Below, in pieces: positions 1 to 7,945 of a DNA stretch of 64,000 bases. The stretch comes from Salinicoccus roseus (lineage in GTDB: Bacteria > Bacillota > Bacilli > Staphylococcales > Salinicoccaceae): NCBI RefSeq assembly GCF_003814515.1, contig NZ_RKQJ01000003.1, forward strand, positions 248,001 through 312,000. Direction: 5' to 3'. The position numbers and the translations under genes are program-made. The notes beneath the pieces were generated by a model. It saw only the letters and a list, made by a program, of their open reading frames with translations, was not told the origin of the DNA and made no database searches. Positions within the stretch are counted from its first letter, which is position 1; each line of letters opens with the position of its first letter.

Positions 1-594
1 CTCTACATACAGCATCCCCCTCACGCCGAGGAGCACATAGGGATGGCCATTCGGCAGCATCGGGCCATCGGAAGTATAGACGAGATCCGCTTCAAGCTTC
101 TCCCTATGCTGTGCCACGAATGAATCAAGGTTCACACTGCCGATCTCCTCCTCGCCTTCAATGAGGAACTTTACATTCACCGGCAGTTCGCCTTCCGCTT
201 CAAGATAGGTCCGGATGGCCATGATCTGTGCCATGATCTGGCCCTTGTTGTCCCCGGCACCGCGTGCATATATCCTGCCGTCACGGATTGTCGGCTCAAA
301 GGGCGGGCTTTCCCATTCTCCGATCGGGTCCGGCGGTTGGACGTCATAGTGCCCATAGATCAGTATCGTCGGTGCATCATCTGACACATGGTACTCCCCA
401 TAGACGACGGGGTGTATCTCCGTCTCCATCAGTTCCACATGTCCGATGCCGGAACTCTTCAGCTTCTCCATCATCAATTCAGCGCACTCTCTGATGCCAT
501 CGTTCTGTGCACTGATGCTCTTCTGATTCAGCACTTCGAAAAGTTCATCCATGTAGCTTTCCCTATTTGCTTCAATCACCCTTCTGAAATCCAT
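1..594 (-). CDS. M20 family dipeptidase, N-terminal part
   Basis: The gene runs off the left edge; 198 codons are present. It encodes a zinc metallopeptidase of the M20/ArgE-DapE type, expected to cleave dipeptides or N-acyl amino acids in the cytoplasm. Visible metal-site motifs are GHYDVQP (His82, Asp84), GAGDNKG (Asp115) and the acidic run EGEEE near residues 146-150 that carries the general base. The chosen ATG at 594 has a GAGGGGG ribosome binding site upstream; an overlapping ATG at 598 is in another frame. Family assignment is secure; the substrate cannot be read from this part. Confidence 0.9.
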   Translation of the reverse strand, partial: MDFRRVIEANRESYMDELFEVLNQKSISAQNDGIRECAELMMEKLKSSGIGHVELMETEIHPVVYGEYHVSDDAPTILIYGHYDVQPPDPIGEWESPPFEPTIRDGRIYARGAGDNKGQIMAQIMAIRTYLEAEGELPVNVKFLIEGEEEIGSVNLDSFVAQHREKLEADLVYTSDGPMLPNGHPYVLLGVRGMLYVE

Positions 595-652
595 TCATTC
601 TCCCCCTCATCTGTAGTATGTATCCTTCATGACAACCTGTACCGGCAAAGTT

Positions 653-716
653 AAAGGGAGCAGCCATTTCTCTCCGCATTTCAGAAATGCTTTCCAGGAA
701 AATACGGCTCCCCTTT
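653..716 (-). terminator. Terminator of the 60-residue membrane protein gene
   Basis: Outer stem GGGAGC/GCTCCC encloses a second hairpin (GCATTT CAG AAATGC); read leftward it is followed by a short T-rich run. It separates the small membrane gene from the peptidase. Confidence 0.45.
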
Positions 717-719
717 ATT

Positions 720-902
720 CTACATCGCCATGCCGAATATTGTAAGAATCAGGGCAATCCACAGCACCGCTGCCAGCACGAGGAAGAAGATGCTCCACTT
801 CGATACCCTGCTCTGCTCTTTTGATTCCCTGCTCAGTTTCTTCATGAACAGAGCCGTGAACAGCAGCAGAACGATGGCACTGAATATCAGTCTAATGACC
901 AT
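720..902 (-). CDS. Small two-segment membrane protein, unknown function
   Basis: A 60-residue protein with two hydrophobic stretches (about residues 2-19 and 38-58) separated by a charged loop rich in Lys, Arg, Ser and Glu, so probably a hairpin in the membrane. The start at 902 follows AAAGGAGG at good spacing. The frame is open further upstream to 1019, but that part has no ribosome binding site. I do not recognise a family. It lies between the M20 peptidase and a short-chain dehydrogenase on the same strand, with a terminator on each side, so it is probably transcribed alone. Confidence 0.6.
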   Translation of the reverse strand: MVIRLIFSAIVLLLFTALFMKKLSRESKEQSRVSKWSIFFLVLAAVLWIALILTIFGMAM

Positions 903-1025
903 GAAATGTGCGCCTCCTTTTATGTTTCTCCACTTACTACTGTACCCGTCCCATGGCCGGTTTATGCTTAAATAATTTAGGGTCGATGCCGATTCGATGT
1001 TGGCTTCAAATCCTCTCATACCAAT

Positions 1026-1064
1026 AAAGAAGCATCTGTCCAGTTGAGGACAGATGCTTCTTTT
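1026..1064 (-). terminator. Rho-independent terminator of the SDR gene
   Basis: A perfect 14-bp stem (1028-1041 with 1048-1061), loop of six, is followed on the minus strand by an A/T-rich tail. It directly abuts the SDR stop codon. Confidence 0.85.
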
Positions 1065-1799
1065 CTACATTGCAGTTAGACCGCCATCGATGATGAACTC
1101 GGAACCGGTGGAATAGCTGGCCTCATCACTGGCGAGGAATGCCACCATATTCGTCACCTCTTCCGACTGCGCTGTACGCTTCATCGGAATCTGCTTGGCG
1201 AATTCCCGGATCTGTTCGACGGCATCGCCTTCTGACACCATCGGTGTTTCGATGACACCGGGATGGACGGAATTGACCCGGATGCCAAGTCCGCCGAGCT
1301 GGATGGCCGCAGCTTTCGTCAGCCCCCTGACTGCGAATTTGGAGTCGGTATAGCCCGGTGCACCTCCGACGATGCCATTCATGGACGAGATGTTCACGAT
1401 GGATCCACCTTCCGCCTTCTGCATGGATGGCAGGACAGCCTTTATTCCAAGGAAGACGGAGACCTGATTGATGTCGATGATCTTCCTGTATTCCGCTTCG
1501 GTCATTTCAAAAATTGTTTTGCTCATGCTGATGCCTGCGTTGTTGACCAGCACATTGACCGGTCCGAAAGCAGACTCAGCCTGGTCGACGACCGTCTTCC
1601 AGCCGTCTGCATCCGTCACATCGTGCTCGACGAATACCGCATTTTCACCAAGCTCTTCAGCAAGTGCCTCCCCGGCTGAAGTATTGATGTCCGTAAACAC
1701 CACTTTTGCACCCTCTTCAATAAATCTGCGGACGTGGGATTCCCCCATGCCCCGCGCACCACCTGTAATGATGGCGACTTTTTTTGATAATCCTCTCAT
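1065..1799 (-). CDS. Short-chain dehydrogenase/reductase (classical SDR)
   Basis: A 244-residue NAD(P)-dependent oxidoreductase. The cofactor motif TGGARGMG is at residues 12-19, NNAG at 86-89, and the catalytic set is Asn111, Ser138, Tyr150 and Lys154 (YTDSK). The C-terminal GSEFIIDGG motif is typical of the FabG / glucose-dehydrogenase / hydroxysteroid-dehydrogenase branch. The start follows AGAGGAGGG. The gene is divergent from a TetR regulator, and a perfect palindrome lies between them, so it is probably the regulator's target. The substrate is unknown, perhaps a small alcohol or ketone. Confidence 0.9.
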   Translation of the reverse strand: MRGLSKKVAIITGGARGMGESHVRRFIEEGAKVVFTDINTSAGEALAEELGENAVFVEHDVTDADGWKTVVDQAESAFGPVNVLVNNAGISMSKTIFEMTEAEYRKIIDINQVSVFLGIKAVLPSMQKAEGGSIVNISSMNGIVGGAPGYTDSKFAVRGLTKAAAIQLGGLGIRVNSVHPGVIETPMVSEGDAVEQIREFAKQIPMKRTAQSEEVTNMVAFLASDEASYSTGSEFIIDGGLTAM

Positions 1800-1814
1800 G
1801 ATAACCCTCCTCTA

Positions 1815-1841
1815 AAAAATGATAGTTAAACTATCATTTTT
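1815..1841. promoter_or_regulatory. Palindromic operator between SDR and TetR genes
   Basis: Two perfect 13-bp arms (AAAAATGATAGTT and its complement) flank a single A at 1828. The palindrome sits between the SDR start and a minus-strand TATAAT at about 1842-1849, so a bound TetR dimer would block SDR transcription. Confidence 0.75.
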
Positions 1842-1916
1842 ATTATACTACTTTATTCAGGGATGGGCTATCAATTGCACATGTATTATAATAGTCACAT
1901 TACAGGAGGGAATGTC

Positions 1917-2546
1917 ATGTCAAAACAGCAGAGCAACAGGGAGAAGCGGTATCAAACCATAATCGACTCGGCAGAACGGCTGTTCACAAAAAACAGTTGG
2001 GAGACTGTACAGATGCAGCACATTGCTGACGCGGCCGGTATTGGAGTCGCCACACTCTTCAGGTACTTTCCGAAGAAGGAACTTGTCATCATCGCAGTTG
2101 CAGAGCAACTCCTCTCACGCGAACTCGGATTCTTCCATGCTATACAGGAAAAGAAGCTGTCGGGCTTTGAAAAGATCGAGGCAATTTTTCATCAATACAA
2201 CCGTCTGAAGACACCCGATGTCATAGATGAAGCAAAGTTCATCGACAGGTTCGACGCCAACATCGGTGACATCGAGGATTATGAGACTGCCGCCGCCAAA
2301 TATTTTGAAATCCGTAAAGAGATCGCCCTCATCGTCAAAAATATCGTACAGGAGGGCCAGGCAGACGGTTCACTGCCACAAGGGGCATCGATGATGGATG
2401 AAATCATGACCATGATCAACAATTTCGGCCTGTTTGCAAGAAAGCTTGCATTGATGAACGATATCCTCGAACTCGAGGCCACCCCCGATGCCAAGCAGCA
2501 GCTGTCGATCATCCATGACATGTACATGGTACGTCTCAGGAGCTGA
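1917..2546 (+). CDS. TetR/AcrR family transcriptional regulator
   Basis: A 209-residue regulator with an N-terminal helix-turn-helix (about residues 33-52, containing HIADAAGIGVATLFRYF) and an all-helical C-terminal ligand and dimer domain. The ATG at 1917 is preceded by ACAGGAGGG; the longer frame from 1863 has no such site. It is divergent from the SDR gene across a 27-bp palindrome, which suggests an autoregulated local repressor whose inducer resembles the SDR substrate. It ends six bases from the convergent arr gene without an obvious terminator. The ligand is unknown. Confidence 0.9.
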   Translation: MSKQQSNREKRYQTIIDSAERLFTKNSWETVQMQHIADAAGIGVATLFRYFPKKELVIIAVAEQLLSRELGFFHAIQEKKLSGFEKIEAIFHQYNRLKTPDVIDEAKFIDRFDANIGDIEDYETAAAKYFEIRKEIALIVKNIVQEGQADGSLPQGASMMDEIMTMINNFGLFARKLALMNDILELEATPDAKQQLSIIHDMYMVRLRS

Positions 2547-2551
2547 TGCCA

Positions 2552-2962
2552 TCAGTCTTCAATGATATCCTTTCCCGCTTCGCGGAGTTTTGAAAGCCCT
2601 TCGTGCATCCTGTCGATCTCCGCTTCACTGTGCCGTTCCCAACGGCCCAGCTCCGCCACAACCTTAAGCGGCGACTTCGAGCGGTAGGACCGGGTGGGAT
2701 TCCCGGGGAAACGCTTATCCGTAAGGTTCGGGTCATTCTCATATGGGCCGGTCGGTTCGACGATATATATCCTTTCCGCACCCTCGCCCTGTGCAAGCTC
2801 TGCACCCCACTTGGCGGCATCCAGCGTGGCAGTGAAATAGATATGGTTCAGTCCCCTGCTCCTGAAGTTCGATCCAAAGCCCGGACTCAGCATGTCCCCG
2901 AGGGCCAGCTCACCTTTTGTACCATGGAAGAACGGTCCCTTATCTTGCATTTTCTCCGTCAT
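2552..2962 (-). CDS. arr: NAD(+)-rifampin ADP-ribosyltransferase
   Basis: This 136-residue protein matches the full length of the Arr family, which inactivates rifamycins by transferring ADP-ribose from NAD to the ansa-chain hydroxyl. Family hallmarks are FFHGTK (His13), HIYFTATLDAA (Tyr42), RIYIVEPTGP, and LTDKRFPGNPTRSY with Asp82, giving the H-Y-D catalytic set. The ATG at 2962 follows TTGGGAG; the frame is open for 16 more codons upstream without a start signal. No mobile element is visible beside it, so it looks like a resident chromosomal gene. Identity is secure; activity on rifampin is inferred from the family. Confidence 0.95.
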   Translation of the reverse strand: MTEKMQDKGPFFHGTKGELALGDMLSPGFGSNFRSRGLNHIYFTATLDAAKWGAELAQGEGAERIYIVEPTGPYENDPNLTDKRFPGNPTRSYRSKSPLKVVAELGRWERHSEAEIDRMHEGLSKLREAGKDIIED

Positions 2963-3055
2963 CTTCAACACTCCCAACAATAGTATTTTAAATCTGAGAA
3001 TAATATACACCGATTTCCATTGCAGGTGCAGTCTGTAATTTACTTTTTACATGGT

Positions 3056-3061
3056 GTATAA
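3056..3061 (+). promoter_or_regulatory. Isolated TATAAT promoter box, possible small transcript
   Basis: A consensus -10 box on the plus strand has no gene downstream before the hairpin at 3134-3165. The -35 is poor. A short RNA of about 100 nt is conceivable but unproven. Confidence 0.25.
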
Positions 3062-3133
3062 TAAAGTTGGAAGGACAGATAATAAAATCAAAACACATGT
3101 CCACTCGAATAAAAATATTTATATGCCACATAT

Positions 3134-3165
3134 AAAGCGCATCCGGTCAAAACCGGGTGCGCTTT
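3134..3165 (-). terminator. Terminator of the LytTR-DUF3021 operon
   Basis: A 14-bp stem with loop CAAA lies just past the DUF3021 stop in the minus direction. T-runs on both sides are short. Confidence 0.6.
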
Positions 3166-3203
3166 ACACTTAAATCATGAATGTCCAAAATGCCAACTCT
3201 GAA

Positions 3204-3596
3204 TCACTCGCTCCGGTCCAGCCTCTCATTGATCTTCTTCGAATCAAGGATTGCAAAGATATATTGAACCCCGATGATGATCATCATCAGAACAAATGTC
3301 ACCAAAGCAAATCCGATCATTTCACCCGTCGACATTCCGATCCATCCATTGAAGACCGCCGCTGCTGTAAATCCGATCAGCCCGACTGCCACCTGTGCCG
3401 ATACGCAAATCATTTCAGGAACATTCAATGTGTAGAGCACTGAGACTGCGCCGATCGCAGCTGAAGCGATCCACACGCTGATTACTTCTGTACTACCTTG
3501 TGATGCGTGACCGAAAGCAATATTGACGCTGTAGATGAAGCTTCCGATCATGAGCGCCCGCATGATAAATCTCATGAGATTTAAAATTGTCATCAT
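3204..3596 (-). CDS. DUF3021 family four-helix membrane protein
   Basis: A 130-residue protein with four hydrophobic segments and a short charged C-terminus ending in a Lys/Asp/Arg-rich tail. This is the size and layout of the DUF3021 proteins that regularly follow a LytTR DNA-binding gene in Firmicutes. Here it starts eight bases after the LytTR stop, with AGGAGGGG before the ATG. Related pairs are thought to work as a regulator and a membrane partner that restrains it. The signal sensed is unknown. Confidence 0.8.
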   Translation of the reverse strand: MMTILNLMRFIMRALMIGSFIYSVNIAFGHASQGSTEVISVWIASAAIGAVSVLYTLNVPEMICVSAQVAVGLIGFTAAAVFNGWIGMSTGEMIGFALVTFVLMMIIIGVQYIFAILDSKKINERLDRSE

Positions 3597-3604
3597 TTCC
3601 CCTC

Positions 3605-4060
3605 CTATATTCCAAGCATGCTTTTCAACTGGGGTACGTATCTCCTTGAGATGCTCACCTTCATACCATTCGCCATCCTTGCAACCAGGTTCCCGGAAAA
3701 AGAAGGCTCGACCCGCTGGATCATCTCCATGTTCAACACCGAGGATTTGGATACTTGCACGAACTTTTCTTTCGATAGTTCCCCCATCAGTGAAGAGAGG
3801 GTTTTCGAGGTTTTCAGTGCTTCCTCCTGCGTGTACAATGTCAGCTCTTTCCCATACACTTCAGCAAATATGATCTCCGATTTTTGTACCATCACATACT
3901 CCTCCGCCTGTTTCACCACTAATCTCCTCCTGTCACTGGCCAAACTGTTCAGGTGCGACAATATCCTTGCCCCGAGCGTTTGAGACCGGCATTGAATGAC
4001 GATGTGATTCTCATCCAGTTCTTCATCCAACGTCAACTCGACCCTGTAGTCCTCACTCAT
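3605..4060 (-). CDS. LytTR-domain transcriptional regulator
   Basis: A 151-residue protein with a short N-terminal region and a LytTR DNA-binding domain from about residue 50 to the end (motifs VQKSEIIFAEVYGKEL, KFVQVSKSSVLNME and RRYVPQL). There is no receiver domain, so it is not a phosphorelay regulator. The start at 4060 was chosen because AAGGAG stands eight bases before it; the frame is open to 4120. It is first gene of a two-gene operon with the DUF3021 membrane protein. A TATACT box at about 4126-4131 on the minus strand could be its promoter. Confidence 0.85.
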   Translation of the reverse strand: MSEDYRVELTLDEELDENHIVIQCRSQTLGARILSHLNSLASDRRRLVVKQAEEYVMVQKSEIIFAEVYGKELTLYTQEEALKTSKTLSSLMGELSKEKFVQVSKSSVLNMEMIQRVEPSFSGNLVARMANGMKVSISRRYVPQLKSMLGI

Positions 4061-4410
4061 TCCCATCTCTCCTTCTTGGTGAATGCTCATAGACCTTTTC
4101 ATCCTCCACTGCTGCTTCATGTCTTAAGTATAAAAGGAAATGACGTTCCCATGTGGATTTTTTCCATGACCGGTATCATATACTTCCCAACCGGATATTT
4201 CCGTTCTACCCCCGATTCCATAATCACCCCGCATTACACCTTTCAATTAAAACTTTTCAAAGGGTCTGGTTGATTAACTATAAATAAATGAGACGGAACA
4301 GGATCTGTAACCCCGTAAACTCCATGTGATAGTATTTCATTTTTTTAGCATAAAGTGGAATAATGGAAAGAAGGACATTTAATATCGGTCTAATGAAAGA
4401 GGGTTGGAAT
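4061..4410. other. Intergenic region between divergent genes
   Basis: This stretch separates the LytTR operon from the DUF2207 gene. It contains short AT-rich boxes that may be promoters for both sides, but I see no convincing gene, repeat or structured RNA. Confidence 0.4.
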
Positions 4411-6147
4411 ATGAAATACATTCTGGGAATTTGGGTTACTTTCGCAGCCGTCCTGATGCTCAGTATGGACGCTGAGGCGAACGAAATCACCAATATGCAT
4501 ATGGAAGTGGAGATCAATCCGGACGGTTCGGTGACAGTGACGGAGACGCGGGAGGCCGATATGACGGAGGGCACGGAAAATTATATGGTGTTCGATGATG
4601 ATGATATGAACGGCGTCGAAGTCACCGATTTCTCCGTCGAAGGCTTTACGGAAGAAGAGGACTGGGATATGGATGCAGGCCTCGAAGAGAAGGCGGGCCG
4701 GTACGGTATGATCGATACCGATGACGGGACAGAGCTCGTCTGGGGGATCGGCGACTACGGTGAACAGACGTATGTCGTGAACTACACCCTGGAGAATGCG
4801 GTGCGCAATCTGGAGGACGGCCAGTCACTCTACTGGAACTTCGATACATTCACCGAGCTGCCGACGGATAATTTCATAATGGATGTGACATCGGATGTCC
4901 CGCTCAATGATGAAGACATCCGTTATTGGGGTTTCGGCTTTGAAGGGGACATCGTTGCGGTCGAGGACGGCATCCGCTGGACTGCCGGAGAGACATTGAC
5001 GAGCGGCAATGATGTCGTGCTGCTGATGCATTTTCCTGAAGGAACGTTCAATACGGACGCAACGGATGACGGGACACTCGAAGAGGAGGCGGCAGCGGCC
5101 ATGGACGGCTCAATCTACGATGACGGCAGCCTCAGCGGCGGGACCATCGCCGCAATCACCGGTGCGTTCGGTGCTGCAATCGCAGCCATCATCACCTTCT
5201 TCACAAAGTACTCCAGACGACAGACGAAGGGCGGACATGTGGATTCAGCCCACCACATCAAGCGGAGGAATAAAGGGCATGAGACAAAAAGACCCCCTGA
5301 AATCGATGATTACGCAGCCCTCTCCTATATATTCAACCATCTGCATATGAGCTACTTTGAAGATATATTCCAGGCATACTTGATGAAATGGATGGATGAA
5401 GGCAGAATCACGATTGAAATCGATCGGAAGGACGGCCAGAAGCTTGATGAAGGGAGGCCGCAAATCATCATACATGACTATCAGAAACTGATAAAAGGGT
5501 ACTCCTACTCCTTCAAGGAAGTGAGTGAACAACTGGAGGAGAATGATCTCGAAGGCAGCTATGAACCGCTGTTATGGAGGATGATGCTCGATACTGCGGA
5601 TGAAGGTGTCATCGGGGAAAAGGCATTGAGGAAATGGTCGAAGCAGCATGCGAAGGAAGTCGGCACGGTCGCCGATGAAATCGTGGAGTATTCAAAGCGC
5701 TGGCTCGAGGCGCATGGCTATTTCAAGTTTGAAAAAGATAAAGTGTGGGGGATTACGGTACCGATAGAGGCGCCGACTGAAAAAGGGAATCAGCTGCTTG
5801 ATCAGCTCTCCCAATATAAAAATTATCTGAAGGAGGATTACCGCCGGATTTATGAAGATGATGACACCTACAGGACCCATATCATCTGGAGCCTGCTTGT
5901 CGGCGAAGGCGATGACGTCAGGAAGCACCTCTCCAAACTGACGCCGGATGAAGGGAATCAGACAGCATATCCAGTGATGATCCATTACTACTTCGGTTCG
6001 CATCTGACAGCGCAAAGCTGGTCGAAAGGCCTTGGTCAGGGCGGATTCAGTTCCGTCAACTCTTCCGCCGCGTCAGGCAGCGGAGGATCGACCGGGATGG
6101 GCGGCGGCGCTGGTGCCGGCGGCGGTGGCGGCGGTGGTGCCCGCTAG
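4411..6147 (+). CDS. DUF2207 membrane protein with Gly-rich tail
   Basis: A 578-residue protein. A signal peptide (about residues 1-23) leads into an acidic extracellular domain of the DUF2207 type (to about 220), then one hydrophobic segment near 235-258 (AITGAFGAAIAAIITFF), and a charged cytoplasmic region with helical HTH-like stretches. It ends in a low-complexity Gly/Ser/Ala tail, a common signature of this family. The ATG at 4411 follows GAGGG; an earlier in-frame ATG at 4363 would spoil the signal peptide. Function is unknown for the family. It is transcribed alone and closed by a strong terminator. Confidence 0.8.
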   Translation: MKYILGIWVTFAAVLMLSMDAEANEITNMHMEVEINPDGSVTVTETREADMTEGTENYMVFDDDDMNGVEVTDFSVEGFTEEEDWDMDAGLEEKAGRYGMIDTDDGTELVWGIGDYGEQTYVVNYTLENAVRNLEDGQSLYWNFDTFTELPTDNFIMDVTSDVPLNDEDIRYWGFGFEGDIVAVEDGIRWTAGETLTSGNDVVLLMHFPEGTFNTDATDDGTLEEEAAAAMDGSIYDDGSLSGGTIAAITGAFGAAIAAIITFFTKYSRRQTKGGHVDSAHHIKRRNKGHETKRPPEIDDYAALSYIFNHLHMSYFEDIFQAYLMKWMDEGRITIEIDRKDGQKLDEGRPQIIIHDYQKLIKGYSYSFKEVSEQLEENDLEGSYEPLLWRMMLDTADEGVIGEKALRKWSKQHAKEVGTVADEIVEYSKRWLEAHGYFKFEKDKVWGITVPIEAPTEKGNQLLDQLSQYKNYLKEDYRRIYEDDDTYRTHIIWSLLVGEGDDVRKHLSKLTPDEGNQTAYPVMIHYYFGSHLTAQSWSKGLGQGGFSSVNSSAASGSGGSTGMGGGAGAGGGGGGGAR

Positions 6148-6166
6148 AAATGAAGAAATAGAAAAT

Positions 6167-6201
6167 GGCCCAGCTTGCTTCGCAAGCTGGGCCTGATTTT
6201 T
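6167..6201 (+). terminator. Terminator of the DUF2207 gene
   Basis: A 12-bp GC-rich stem with a TTC-containing loop is followed by CTGATTTTT. Confidence 0.9.
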
Positions 6202-6264
6202 AGGGGGCTCTACTCAGAGTGATTTCTATGAGAATGAGGTCCTATATCACGCAGCCTGGACGAA

Positions 6265-6540
6265 TCAGCTTTTCAGCCTGTCGACATACTGCTTGCCTTC
6301 AATGAGTGAGAGGCCGAGGGCTTCTCTGGCCCGCTTGACTGCCTGAATTTCCTTGCCGTCATTAATGAGACGACGCAGTTCATCATTGACTGGATTTTCA
6401 GGCATGTCATACTGCGCTGCAATCTGCTCCAGAATCTGCTGTGTATTCTTCAGACGGCCTTCCAGCCTGTCTATTTTACTCATCAGTATAAACACCGTGA
6501 ACAATAGAATGGCCACTACGCTCAAAATCATGGTTTGCAT
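6265..6540 (-). CDS. Membrane-anchored protein with L7/L12-like C-terminal domain
   Basis: A 91-residue protein: one N-terminal transmembrane helix (about residues 4-20), a short coiled segment, and a C-terminal helical part (ELRRLINDGKEIQAVKRARE...GLSLIEGKQYVD) resembling the C-terminal fold of ribosomal protein L7/L12. Similar anchored proteins exist in Bacilli and are functionally uncharacterised. The start at 6540 has a GGAGGGAAGG site. It is the only intact gene between the DUF2207 terminator and a degraded stretch upstream. Confidence 0.7.
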   Translation of the reverse strand: MQTMILSVVAILLFTVFILMSKIDRLEGRLKNTQQILEQIAAQYDMPENPVNDELRRLINDGKEIQAVKRAREALGLSLIEGKQYVDRLKS

Positions 6541-6613
6541 GTCCTTCCCTCCATTTTCCTGCTCTTTCTTAAAAGAAAAATTGTTGTAACTATTCCCGAC
6601 TCCAGTCTATCAT

Positions 6614-6724
6614 TTAATGTCCTTCATCTCGAAGCAGTTTTCTCTTTTCTTCCAGAAGGCGCCTGAATTCCATATCCAGTTCTTCCACGGAAACCTCGCC
6701 ATATAACTTAAGGATTGTGAGGCC
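6614..6724 (-). pseudogene. Possible 3' remnant of an unknown gene
   Basis: A 36-codon open stretch ends at TAA (6614-6616) and encodes a charged helix (EELDMEFRRLLEEKRKLL) with good coding character but no start or ribosome binding site. It could be the C-terminal stub of a lost gene. I do not recognise the family. Confidence 0.3.
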
Positions 6725-6859
6725 TTATCATATTACCATGTTATTCCAATGCACACTTTGAACCATTGGGACATCAATAACTATCCTTTGATTATATTAA
6801 ATAGTTCTAGAAAGTATTAGGCAAAGAAAAATTGCAAAGTGACATGATGAGCCACAAAA

Positions 6860-6913
6860 ATGGAGGGAATACTTGATCACTTGAGTGAAATGGAAGATTG
6901 CCATATTGGTTAA
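6860..6913 (+). pseudogene. Possible transposase N-terminal fragment
   Basis: The 17-residue ORF starts MEGILDHLSEMED, which resembles the first residues of ISAs1-type DDE transposases (LLDHFSxxxDPR). It stops after 17 codons. It is short enough to be chance. Confidence 0.2.
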
Positions 6914-6952
6914 AGATGCCTGTCCCCGATAACCAGATTTATTTCCATATGA

Positions 6953-6990
6953 TTAAGGGACCCTGGTCTTATCGACCAGGGTCCCTTAAT
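6953..6990 (-). terminator. Terminator of the opuA operon
   Basis: A 16-bp perfect stem with a short loop lies just beyond the opuAC stop on the minus strand. Confidence 0.85.
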
Positions 6991-6999
6991 ACTTCTTAC

Positions 7000-7899
7000 T
7001 TATTCACTTGCCTGCAGCCACTCATCGATTGTGTCCTGATTCTCATCAATCCAATTTTGAGCAGCTTCTGATGGATCAGCACCATCTTCGATTTCCAGCA
7101 TTACTTCTTCCATATCTCCAGTTTCCCAATAGAAATTATCCAAAATTTCATAGGCGCGTGGTGCATCTTCTTCCAATCCTTCACGTGCCAAGGTGTTGAT
7201 TGTTTCAGCTTCGCCGAATACACCTTCCGGGTCTTCGAGGTATTTGAGGTCATATGTCTGGAACTTCCAGTGTGGCGTCCATCCAGTCACGATGATTTCT
7301 TCACCATTGTCAATTGCTTGACCCAGTTCAGTTGCCATCGCTCCTGAAGAGGAAGTCTGGACTTCCCATCCTTCAAGGTTATCGTATGTTTCGACTGCGT
7401 CTTCTGCTGCCTGTACGACACCGGCTCCCGGTTCGATGCCAGTGACCTGCTGACCAGCTTCATCGGACAGGTCTGCGATGGAATCTACAGGGAAATCTTC
7501 AGGGACGACAAGGCCAATTTTTGCACCTTCAAGGTTTGGACCCAGATCGTCCAGGCTTGACTCATGCTCATCGTACAAATCTCCGTGAGTCAGTGGCACC
7601 CAAGCTGAAACCATTGCATCAGTGTCTCCTGATGCGACGGACTGCCACATTACTGCGTTATCCAGCGGAGTGATCTCCACGTCGTACCCTTCAGTTTCAA
7701 GAACCTTTTGGATCACGTGCGTAGATGCGATTTCGGAATCCCACTCAACATAAGGGATTTCGATGGTTTCCTGTCCGAGTTCAGAGCCGCCTTCACCGTT
7801 GCCGGCTTCTTCGGTCTGCTCTTCTTCGCCGCCTCCGCCACATGCAGCAAGTACAATTGCCGTCATTGAAGCGAGGAGCAACAAATAGATTTTCTTCAT
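7000..7899 (-). CDS. opuAC: Glycine betaine-binding lipoprotein OpuAC
   Basis: A 299-residue lipoprotein: signal peptide with lipobox LAAC (Cys20), an acidic Gly/Glu linker, then the betaine-binding fold. The lobe order here is PYVEWDSE...SAWVPLTHGDLYDEH...LVVPEDF first, followed by TGIEPGAG...IIVTGWTPHWKF...WIDENQDTIDEWL. Trp residues in both lobes would form the aromatic cage that holds the trimethylammonium group. The start at 7899 follows TGGAGG. It is last in the opuAA-opuAB-opuAC operon, which takes up betaine for osmoprotection. Identity is secure; betaine versus related solutes is inferred. Confidence 0.92.
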   Translation of the reverse strand: MKKIYLLLLASMTAIVLAACGGGGEEEQTEEAGNGEGGSELGQETIEIPYVEWDSEIASTHVIQKVLETEGYDVEITPLDNAVMWQSVASGDTDAMVSAWVPLTHGDLYDEHESSLDDLGPNLEGAKIGLVVPEDFPVDSIADLSDEAGQQVTGIEPGAGVVQAAEDAVETYDNLEGWEVQTSSSGAMATELGQAIDNGEEIIVTGWTPHWKFQTYDLKYLEDPEGVFGEAETINTLAREGLEEDAPRAYEILDNFYWETGDMEEVMLEIEDGADPSEAAQNWIDENQDTIDEWLQASE

Positions 7900-7945
7900 G
7901 AACCATACCTCCATATAAATTTATTTTTAAAAATTGTTACTGAAG

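Larger units (their letters stand above)
6541..6952. other. Gene-poor stretch with decayed gene remnants
   Basis: No intact gene is visible. It contains two short reading-frame remnants (6614-6724 and 6860-6913) in AT-rich DNA, consistent with decay after insertion or deletion events. Confidence 0.5.

Noticed and set aside
2536-2820. 94-codon minus-strand ORF overlapping arr
   Set aside because: It is a shifted frame of arr; only the arr frame gives family motifs.
6060-6147. Gly-codon-rich repeat tract at the end of the DUF2207 gene
   Set aside because: It is the in-frame Gly-rich tail usual for this protein family, not an independent repeat element.
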